From positions 1 to 6,915 of the forward strand of contig JAITAZ010000056.1 in the NCBI GenBank assembly GCA_031283825.1: a stretch of DNA of 6,915 nt, read 5' to 3'. Under the pieces are notes generated by a model. That model was not told the origin of the DNA. It ran no database searches and was given only the letters and a program-made list of their open reading frames with translations. Of the stretch, positions 1 to 5,521 are shown piece by piece. The position numbers and the translations under genes were made by a program. Source of the DNA: Planctomycetaceae bacterium (lineage in GTDB: Bacteria > Planctomycetota > Planctomycetia > Pirellulales > Thermoguttaceae). Position 1 is the stretch's first letter. The number at the start of each line of letters is the position of its first letter.

Positions 1-740
1 TTTTGTCTTAAAATTTCAGTCTCAACAAGATTATTCTCCTCGTCTGTCGCCGATAAACTTTGCAACAGTTCACGCTGACGACTATATTTTGGATAATTAT
101 TAAAACGTTGATCAACCGCGTCGATAATAAACGGCGTATCAATATAAAACGCCTTGTATATCACGCCGATTTCATCAGAGTAATTTGTGCATTCGTTTTT
201 ATAGATATCGGTTTCAAGCTTGCTGTTTTTAATAGTCAAAGAAATTAAACCATGCCGTTCAGAATGATTTATATGAGTTATCTGATCGTCAAATTCGGAA
301 CGGAGATATTTGGTTAATATGTTTTTTTGAATTTGTTCGTCGCTTATCGCAATTGCGTTTTTTATTTTTTCAAATAATATTTCCTCCGAATTCTTACCCA
401 TTCTAGATTGAACAATAATTTGCTGTTCGATATTATCGCGAATGAGATGTAATATTTTTTGCGGCAAATCGATATTGGTTAAAATATCGTTTGTAATTTT
501 AGTAGCCTGATTAGGACGATAATTTTGAGGACTTAAAAAAGGCGAAAGAATTTTTTCGATGTTATTTTTACGCTCTTTTTTTATTGTCTTTTCGGATTCA
601 AAGAAGGCGTTAAAAATACTAAACAGAGCTTTTCCGAATGTGCTTTTACCAGTGTTATTATTTCCGGCTAAAACAGTAACGCCGCGCATTTCAAGACGCG
701 CGTTTTTCACCTTGCCAATATTATCTATTTCAAAAAACAT
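1..740 (-). CDS. AAA family P-loop ATPase (RecF/SMC/OLD-like), N-terminal part
   Basis: The reading frame is open from the ATG at 740 to the window edge (246 codons); the C-terminus lies outside. The protein starts MFFEIDNIGKVKNARLEM and then has a clear Walker A, AGNNNTGKST, at about residues 25-34. This order (short beta strand, 'I-KN-' segment, P-loop within the first 35 residues) is the pattern of RecF/SMC/OLD-type ATPases, which bind ATP and often act on DNA. After the P-loop comes a Lys/Glu/Asn/Ile-rich, probably helical stretch (about 45-150). Walker B and signature motifs are not in the window. The start is secure: an in-frame stop lies at 747-749 and no other Met falls between. No Shine-Dalgarno sequence is visible. 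It is divergent from thiC with a 463-bp gap, so co-function is unlikely. Such stand-alone ATPases can belong to defence or repair systems, but nothing here shows which. Fold: confident; role: unknown. Confidence 0.85.
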   Translation of the reverse strand, partial: MFFEIDNIGKVKNARLEMRGVTVLAGNNNTGKSTFGKALFSIFNAFFESEKTIKKERKNNIEKILSPFLSPQNYRPNQATKITNDILTNIDLPQKILHLIRDNIEQQIIVQSRMGKNSEEILFEKIKNAIAISDEQIQKNILTKYLRSEFDDQITHINHSERHGLISLTIKNSKLETDIYKNECTNYSDEIGVIYKAFYIDTPFIIDAVDQRFNNYPKYSRQRELLQSLSATDEENNLVETEILRQ

Positions 741-943
741 ATTAAATTATTGCTGGTTGATTAAATGGTTGTTTAGTTGACGAATTACAAATTACAAAAA
801 ATATAACAACATTACCTTTTCACGAGATTTAACAACAATTCTTTAAGTTGTCAATATATCGTAATGAGTTTAGCGTGTTGAGTTGATTGCCTATCTTTTA
901 ACAAATGGTTTAATTGTTACAATTATTTTTAGACTTAATTTTT

Positions 944-975
944 TGGTAATTTATCAGAGGAAATTTGTTTTATTT
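944..975 (+). repeat. Possible solo terminus of the dispersed repeat seen at 4947-5238
   Basis: This segment begins TGGTAATTTATCAGAGGAA and aligns without gaps to the left terminus of the large element further along (TTGTAATATATCAGTGGAA at 4945), with about 25 of 32 positions identical. The hairpin core that follows the terminus in the full element is missing here. It could be a decayed copy or a chance match in AT-rich DNA. Confidence 0.35.
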
Positions 976-1094
976 CTTGAGTCTCCAATCCTAGATTTCA
1001 AGTCAGTCTATCCTATTCGTCTCATAAGTCCCCTTAAAAAAATGGTAACCGTTCAGTCGATAGTAATCGCCGATCAATGATTGCCTAATGAATG

Positions 1095-1148
1095 GTTATA
1101 GAAAACAATTGTCCCGTTGGGATGAATGTCGATTGTGATAGAAAACAA
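1095..1148 (+). repeat. Two-copy direct repeat, 40-bp period, with intervening hairpin
   Basis: GTTATAGAAAACAA (1095-1108) recurs as GTGATAGAAAACAA (1135-1148): 13 of 14 bases match, offset by exactly 40 bp. Between them lies a small stem, GTCCC (1111-1115) and GGGAT (1119-1123), loop GTT. This core resembles the GTCCC-GCA-GGGAC hairpin inside the 4947-5238 element. The second copy ends 55 bp before the thiC ATG. It may be a dispersed REP-like repeat or a two-site operator for thiC; four helical turns of spacing would put both sites on one face of the DNA. Sequence alone does not decide. Confidence 0.55.
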
Positions 1149-1203
1149 GAACAAACTCGTCGGCGGATTACTTTACATTTTGGTTTTAAATAATAAATAT
1201 TAG

Positions 1204-2529
1204 ATGACTCAATATACAGAAGCAAAAGCCGGTCGCATTACGCCGGAGATGATTACGGTCGCAGAGAGCGAATTTTTACCGCCGGAATTTATTCGCGATG
1301 AAGTTGCGGCAGGACATCTTGTTATTCCGGCGAATAAAATTCATTTGTCGAAACGTCTTATTCCGATTGGAATTGGAATTGCATTACGGACAAAAATCAA
1401 TGCTAATCTCGGCAACTCCGCATTAAGCAGCGACTTGAATTGCGAGCTTGCGAAAGTTCAATACGCGATTCGTTACGGCGCAGATACGGTAATGGATCTT
1501 TCTACAGGTCTGGAGATTGACTCTTTACGTCAAAAAATAATCGACGAGGTAACTGTTCCCGTTGGGACTGTGCCGTTGTATCAAGTTTGCGAAAAACTAG
1601 ACGACATCCTAGATATGACTCCGCAAAATTTTCTCGACGCAGTTGAGTATCAGTCGAAACAAGGAGTCGATTACATGACAATTCACGCGGCGTTATTGCG
1701 GGATCACATTCGTTATGTCGATAATAGGTTGACAGGAATTGTTTCGCGAGGAGGAAGTTTAACCGCAAAATGGATGATTGCACATAAACGAGAAAATCCG
1801 TTTTACGAATACTTTGGCGAACTCTGCGAAATTATGCGGGAATACGACGTGTGCTGGAGTATCGGCGACGGATTACGACCCGGATGTCTGCACGACGCCT
1901 CCGACGCCGCTCAATTTGCCGAGTTGGAAGTCATGGGCAAGTTGGCGGAAAGAGCGAAAAATCTAGGATGTCAGGCGATGATTGAAGGACCGGGTCATGT
2001 TCCGTTTGATCAGATTGAGATGAACGTGAAGCGTCAGATTGAGATTTGTAGCGGCGCGCCGTTTTATGTTTTAGGTCCGGTAGTGTGTGATATTGCTCCG
2101 GGTTACGATCATATCACGAGTGCAATTGGCGCGACGATGGCGGCGTTTCACGGCGCGGCGATGTTATGTTACGTTACGCCGAAAGAGCATCTGGGTTTAC
2201 CAGACTTGGAAGACGTAAGAGCCGGAGTTATCGCTTATAAAATCGCAGCTCATGCCGCAGACGTCGCAAGACACAGACCAAACGCAAGAACTCGCGATGA
2301 CAACATGGCGAATGCAAGATACAATTTCGATTGGAATGAACAATTCAAATTATCGCTCGACCCTGAAAAAGCAAGAGAATTTTACAATAATTCACGCAAC
2401 AAAAAAGAATTTAATTGTCCAAATTCAAACAACGAAAATTCAGAAAACTATTGCACAATGTGCGGTCCAAAATTTTGCGCAATGAGAACAACTCACGACC
2501 TAAATCAATTAAGGAGAGAAGAAGAGTAA
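1204..2529 (+). CDS. thiC: Phosphomethylpyrimidine synthase ThiC (short form)
   Basis: ThiC is the radical-SAM enzyme that rearranges 5-aminoimidazole ribotide into 4-amino-5-hydroxymethyl-2-methylpyrimidine phosphate, the pyrimidine half of thiamine; it acts in the cytoplasm. Family hallmarks are visible: the [10 protein letters not shown] segment, [50 protein letters not shown] and [13 protein letters not shown]-terminal CxxCxxxxC cluster motif (Cys417, Cys420, Cys425) binds the 4Fe-4S cluster. At 441 residues it is the short form, lacking the roughly 150-residue N-terminal extension of enterobacterial ThiC. The start is fixed by a TAG stop immediately before the ATG (1201-1203). No Shine-Dalgarno and no TPP riboswitch precede it. 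The segment before the cysteines (about 400-416) is unusually Asn/Ser/Glu-rich, and the last codons run into purine-rich low-complexity DNA. No other thi gene is adjacent. Confidence 0.97.
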   Translation: MTQYTEAKAGRITPEMITVAESEFLPPEFIRDEVAAGHLVIPANKIHLSKRLIPIGIGIALRTKINANLGNSALSSDLNCELAKVQYAIRYGADTVMDLSTGLEIDSLRQKIIDEVTVPVGTVPLYQVCEKLDDILDMTPQNFLDAVEYQSKQGVDYMTIHAALLRDHIRYVDNRLTGIVSRGGSLTAKWMIAHKRENPFYEYFGELCEIMREYDVCWSIGDGLRPGCLHDASDAAQFAELEVMGKLAERAKNLGCQAMIEGPGHVPFDQIEMNVKRQIEICSGAPFYVLGPVVCDIAPGYDHITSAIGATMAAFHGAAMLCYVTPKEHLGLPDLEDVRAGVIAYKIAAHAADVARHRPNARTRDDNMANARYNFDWNEQFKLSLDPEKAREFYNNSRNKKEFNCPNSNNENSENYCTMCGPKFCAMRTTHDLNQLRREEE

Positions 2530-2640
2530 GAAGAGTTGTAGTAGTTGTATTAGTTGTAGTAGTTGTAGTAGAGGGGGAAAGTTTTTAAATCAAAGATAAA
2601 ATTCCACTCTCTACTAATACAACTACTACAACTAATACAA

Positions 2641-2674
2641 CTCCCTCCCCCTTCCCCCTCCCCCTTCCCCCTCT
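2641..2674 (-). other. G-quadruplex motif and perfect mirror repeat (tract 1)
   Basis: All 34 bases are C or T on the plus strand, with C runs at 2643-2645 (3), 2647-2651, 2654-2658, 2660-2664 and 2667-2671 (5 each). On the minus strand these are four G5 runs plus a G3 separated by one or two bases, a textbook G-quadruplex motif. Positions 2645-2673 are also a perfect 29-nt mirror repeat centred on T2659, the symmetry that favours intramolecular triplex (H-DNA). The G-rich strand is the template for the kinase gene, 121 bp ahead of its ATG. Confidence 0.75.
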
Positions 2675-2708
2675 ACTACAACTAATACAACTAATACAAC
2701 TACTACAA

Positions 2709-2736
2709 CTCCCTTCCCCCTTCCCCCTCCCCCTCT
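2709..2736 (-). other. Second G-quadruplex motif (tract 2)
   Basis: A 28-base all-pyrimidine tract on the plus strand, with C runs at 2711-2713 (3), 2716-2720, 2723-2727 and 2729-2733 (5 each) separated by one or two T. The minus strand therefore has three G5 and one G3, enough for a quadruplex. It appears to be a duplicated, shortened copy of the tract at 2641-2674, and ends 58 bp before the kinase ATG. Confidence 0.7.
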
Positions 2737-2794
2737 ACTACAACTAATACAACTACTACAACTACTACAACTTCCCCTAACACCACTAATTAAA

Positions 2795-4891
2795 ATGTCG
2801 GATGAACAATTACAGGTTATTGACAATTCTAGCGAGGTAAATTTAAGTCAATATCGCGAGTCGCTTGAGCTTGAGAATGATCAGTTGAAGCATGAGCTTA
2901 TGCGTCTTGAGACGTTGATCGCGCGTAGCAAGGATGCGATGAATGCGAGCAGCGAGATTGATTCGGATTTGCAGACGACGCGAATTCGTCAAGGCAAGTA
3001 TTTTAATTTGCTTCTTGCGAACAGTCGGGACATAATTATTATGGTTGATGCTGAATCTCGTTTTGTGTATTTTACGCAATCTTTTTTGCAGATATTGGGG
3101 CTTGAATCTTTTAGTTCTCTTAATGCGCGTGTGTTTGGCGACGTTTTTTCCGGCGAGGAATTTCACGACATTACGGAGGCGTTGCGGCGTTCGATGTTGG
3201 AGTTTAATCGGCTTGAAATTTCTCATCGAACGAGTTGGCAGCGTGATATTCTGCCGTGTGATTATACAGTATATATTACGCCGATGATTGGCGGCGGCGG
3301 CAAGTCGGAGGGCGCGATTCTGCTTTACCATGACGTTACGGAAGTTCTAGCAGCAAAAGAACAAGCGGAACAAGCGAGTAGAGTCAAGAGTTCGTTTCTA
3401 GCGAATATGAGTCATGAAATTCGGACGCCGATGAATGCGATTATTGGCATGTCGGAGTTAGCGTTGCGGGAGGGATTATCTGACGTCGCGAATGAGATGG
3501 TGTTAAACATTCGCGAGGCGGGAAATAATTTGCTCAACATAATAAACGACATTTTAGACTTTTCAAAAATCGAATCGGGCAAGATGGAAATTGTTGAGAC
3601 GGTGTATCAATTACGGTCTCTTATTTACGGCGTGGTTGATACGATGGTAACGCAGTATCTTGATCGGCGGATTGATTTTTTGGTCGAGGTTGATGCGAAG
3701 TTGCCGAATTATTTGATTGGAGACGAGGTGCGATTGAGTCAAGTGTTATTGAATCTGTTGAGCAATGCGGCGAAGTTTACGAATGAGGGTTATATCAAGT
3801 TGGAGGTTGGCGGAAAGTTCGGCGAGCAGATGGCGAGTTTAAAGATTACAGTTGCGGATTCGGGGATTGGAATAAAGCCGCAAGATATGAATAAACTTTT
3901 CGGAGATTTCATGCGGATTGATAAAGCGTCGCGTTATGATGTTTCAGGAACAGGACTTGGACTTGCAATTTCACGAAATTTAGTAAACATGATGAACGGC
4001 GACATTAACGTTAAGAGCGAGTACGGCAAGGGCAGCGAATTTATTGTAACGATAAATCAAAGGTATGACGATTATGTTCCGTTTGCGAATGTTCATAATC
4101 CGCAAAACGCGCGTGTATTGATTTATGAGCCGCGAGAAAATTTTGCTAAATCGTATTCGAGCGCGTTTGAGACTCTTAACGTAAGTTTTATTGTTACGAA
4201 AAATCTGAATGAAACGGCTATTGAATTGGAGAAGGGAAAATATAATTTTATTTTCATGCAGCGTTATGACGGCGAGTTTTTTGACAAATGGTTTGGAAAC
4301 GCCGGCAATAATTACAATTTTTGCAAAGACAAAAAAGTTTTTCTGATTTCAAATAACGGAGTCGATAGCGATGACAATTTAGACGAGAAAAAATTATCAG
4401 AAAAAATTATCAGGTTGAATTTCCCTCTTTATTCGGCGAGATTTGCGAATATTTTCAATGGCGAGTTATCTGAATTTTCGGAGAGAAAAAACGAGACAAG
4501 CAATTTACGTTTTACAGCAAGAGACGCAAAAATTTTGGTAGTTGACGACAACATTACGAATTTAAAAGTTGCGCAGGGACTTTTATCTCCGTTTAATTTG
4601 CAGGTTGAGACATGTACTAGTGGAGAGGCGGCAATAGAACTTGTAGAAAAAGGCGGATATGATTTAATTTTTATGGATCATTTGATGCCCGGAATGGACG
4701 GTTTAGAAACAACAAGACGAATCAGAATGTTACCGAATCAAGATCAAACGCCGATAATTGCTTTAACTGCCAATTCGACGCATGACAACATTGCGACTTT
4801 TTTTGATCACGGAATGAATGATTATCTTTCCAAGCCGATTGATTCAACAAAACTCGAACTAATGCTGATCAAATGGATAAAAAATAAATAA
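2795..4891 (+). CDS. Soluble hybrid sensor histidine kinase: PAS-HisKA-HATPase-pseudoREC-REC
   Basis: The 698 residues read as follows. A Glu/Leu-rich coiled coil (about 18-65) leads into a PAS domain (about 68-185; DIIIMVDAESRFVYF) and a linker helix. HisKA follows, with H-box NMSHEIRTPMN and phospho-acceptor His207. HATPase_c has an N-box NLLSNAAKF (Asn324), a G1 box DSGIGI (Asp355) and a G2 box GTGLGLAIS (about 385-392). Next comes a receiver-like but degenerate domain (about 438-560), then a canonical receiver (about 578-698) with Asp584/Asp585, phospho-acceptor Asp628 (FMDHLMPGMDG), Thr658 and Lys680 (SKPID). No signal peptide or membrane helix is present, so it senses a cytoplasmic cue through PAS. 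The family autophosphorylates on His and passes phosphate to its own receiver, usually onward to an HPt protein; none is encoded here. ATG at 2795 is the first possible start downstream of the in-frame stop; there is no Shine-Dalgarno. The ligand is unknown. Confidence 0.95.
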   Translation: MSDEQLQVIDNSSEVNLSQYRESLELENDQLKHELMRLETLIARSKDAMNASSEIDSDLQTTRIRQGKYFNLLLANSRDIIIMVDAESRFVYFTQSFLQILGLESFSSLNARVFGDVFSGEEFHDITEALRRSMLEFNRLEISHRTSWQRDILPCDYTVYITPMIGGGGKSEGAILLYHDVTEVLAAKEQAEQASRVKSSFLANMSHEIRTPMNAIIGMSELALREGLSDVANEMVLNIREAGNNLLNIINDILDFSKIESGKMEIVETVYQLRSLIYGVVDTMVTQYLDRRIDFLVEVDAKLPNYLIGDEVRLSQVLLNLLSNAAKFTNEGYIKLEVGGKFGEQMASLKITVADSGIGIKPQDMNKLFGDFMRIDKASRYDVSGTGLGLAISRNLVNMMNGDINVKSEYGKGSEFIVTINQRYDDYVPFANVHNPQNARVLIYEPRENFAKSYSSAFETLNVSFIVTKNLNETAIELEKGKYNFIFMQRYDGEFFDKWFGNAGNNYNFCKDKKVFLISNNGVDSDDNLDEKKLSEKIIRLNFPLYSARFANIFNGELSEFSERKNETSNLRFTARDAKILVVDDNITNLKVAQGLLSPFNLQVETCTSGEAAIELVEKGGYDLIFMDHLMPGMDGLETTRRIRMLPNQDQTPIIALTANSTHDNIATFFDHGMNDYLSKPIDSTKLELMLIKWIKNK

Positions 4892-4946
4892 CGACATAAC
4901 TATTCATAGAATTGTAACCGTTCACAGTTTTTAAATTCGGAATTTT

Positions 4947-5238
4947 GTAATATATCAGTGGAATTATTTTTTATTAGTCCCGCAGGGACGACAAGTGCAT
5001 AACCGTAGGTGTAGCGAAGCGTAACCTACGGATCACAATCTCCACACTAATCAAGCCCCGCATGGGGCGACACTATGACATTGATTTATCGTTACAATAA
5101 TTCATAATAATTCATAGTGTCGTCCCTGCGGGACTTTCGTTTTGTGGGGCGTTTACCGGCGGTTACTCTGCGCTACACCGCCGGTTATGCACATCTCGCC
5201 CCTGCGGGGCTAACATAAATTTTCTACTGATATATTAC
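4947..5238. repeat. Composite 292-bp inverted-repeat element with nested covarying hairpins
   Basis: The ends are inverted repeats: GTAATATATCAGTG (4947-4960) against the complement of 5225-5238 (13 of 14). Inside, both arms carry the same modules in opposite orientation. Module 1 is a hairpin: left GTCCC-GCA-GGGAC (4977-4989), right GCCCC-GCA-GGGGC when reverse-complemented (about 5199-5211). Module 2 is GTGCATAA (4995-5002; complement at 5185-5192). Module 3 is a hairpin with an 8-bp stem and 13-nt loop: CCGTAGGT/ACCTACGG on the left (5003-5031), CCGGCGGT/ACCGCCGG on the right (5156-5184), with a similar loop GTAGCGNAGNGTA. Module 4 is GCCCCGCATGGGGC (5055-5068) against GTCCCTGCGGGAC (5122-5134). 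Module 5 is a perfect 11-bp pair, CGACACTATGA (5068-5078) with 5112-5122. The arms differ by paired changes that keep each stem intact. It may be two opposed copies of a REP-like unit or one MITE-like element. No transposase is encoded. Confidence 0.85.
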
Positions 5239-5300
5239 GAATTATTTTTATTAAGGGACATGAGAGACAGTAAAGACATTTTAGTTTAAATCTAAATTGA

Positions 5301-5331
5301 AAAGACTCAAAAGCGATATTTTTGAGTCTTT
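5301..5331. terminator. A/T-rich hairpin, possible bidirectional terminator or operator
   Basis: AAAGACTCAAAA (5301-5312) is exactly complementary to TTTTGAGTCTTT (5320-5331), giving a 12-bp stem with a 7-nt loop GCGATAT. The stem is followed only by AATTT, so the U tract is weak, and its GC content is low for an intrinsic terminator. It lies 410 bp past the kinase stop and 190 bp before the regulator start, which also fits a palindromic regulator site. Termination is possible, not shown. Confidence 0.4.
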
Positions 5332-5445
5332 AATTTCCGATTTCAAGCAATGTCGTCTCTACAGTCTCTTTTGTCTATATCGTTCCTATTGACCTTAAAA
5401 AAACTACGACCGACTTTACCTCAATTTTTCCGCTTGCTATTACAT

Positions 5446-5477
<32 letters not shown>

Positions 5478-5508
5478 TCCCCCAGTGAGTGGTAATAAAT
5501 TTTATACA

Positions 5509-5514
5509 TATAAT
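5509..5514 (+). promoter_or_regulatory. TATAAT, candidate -10 for the downstream regulator
   Basis: A perfect TATAAT hexamer sits 7 bp before the ATG at 5522. If used by the housekeeping sigma factor, transcription would begin at or next to the A of the ATG, giving a leaderless or nearly leaderless mRNA. That fits the missing Shine-Dalgarno. No good -35 is found 16-18 bp upstream, and TATAAT is easily met by chance in AT-rich DNA. Confidence 0.3.
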
Positions 5515-5521
5515 TTAATCG

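Larger units (their letters stand above)
741..1203. other. Divergent intergenic region between ATPase gene and thiC
   Basis: These 463 AT-rich bases separate two divergently transcribed genes and must hold both promoters, though I could not place a convincing -35/-10 pair for either. I looked for a TPP riboswitch ahead of thiC (conserved CUGAGA and ACCUGA segments) and found none. The region does hold a 40-bp-period direct repeat with a small hairpin (1095-1148) and an apparent relic of the terminus of the 4947-5238 element (944-975). It also has GTAACCGTTCA at 1045-1055, which recurs at 4914-4924. A 65-codon frame at 883-1080 has no family resemblance and overlaps the repeat-like pieces, so it is not called as a gene. 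Confidence 0.7.
2534..2763. repeat. Perfect 29-bp inverted repeat flanking the C-rich tracts
   Basis: The arm at 2534-2562 is the exact reverse complement of 2735-2763 (29 of 29 bases), enclosing 172 bp. Shifted registers also pair, for example the left repeats with 2611-2641 and with 2672-2709, so several alternative stems are possible. In a thiC read-through transcript this would fold into a long A-U-rich stem. No run of T follows the right arm, so it is not a standard terminator. It could act as a processing, attenuation or stability element, or simply be a by-product of repeat inversion. Confidence 0.85.
2530..2794. repeat. Low-complexity spacer of ACTACA/ACTAATACA units and C/T tracts
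   Basis: The thiC-kinase gap begins with GTTGTA-GTAGTT-type units on the plus strand (2534-2570). It then has a short unique stretch (about 2572-2610) and finally the complementary ACTACA/ACTAATACA units interrupted by two C-rich tracts, up to about 2773. Units and tracts recur in the same order twice (C tract, then CTCTACTACAACTAATACAAC), which indicates tandem duplication. The kinase frame stays open backwards through the repeats to a TAA at 2633-2635, but that stretch has no ATG, GTG or TTG, so it does not encode an N-terminal extension. Minus-strand frames here give only Ser/Cys/Gly/Val low-complexity peptides and are not genes. Confidence 0.9.

Noticed and set aside
883..1080. 65-codon open frame upstream of thiC
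   Set aside because: It has a hydrophobic, low-information translation, no recognisable family and no ribosome-binding signal, and it overlaps repeat relics. Likely chance in AT-rich DNA.
2530..2794. Repeat-encoded N-terminal extension of the kinase
   Set aside because: The frame is open back to 2636 but contains no ATG, GTG or TTG, so translation from upstream would need a non-standard ATA start.
2632..2826. Minus-strand frame with Ser/Cys/Gly/Val-rich product across the spacer
   Set aside because: The peptide is a direct reading of the simple repeats and G tracts, and overlaps the kinase start on the other strand.
2843..3331. 162-codon minus-strand frame opposite the kinase
   Set aside because: It is antisense to the well-supported coiled coil and PAS region of the kinase; the Arg/Lys/Asn-rich composition is typical of a shadow frame.
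4947..5238. CRISPR array
   Set aside because: The repeats are inverted and hairpin-based rather than regularly spaced direct repeats, and no cas gene is present.
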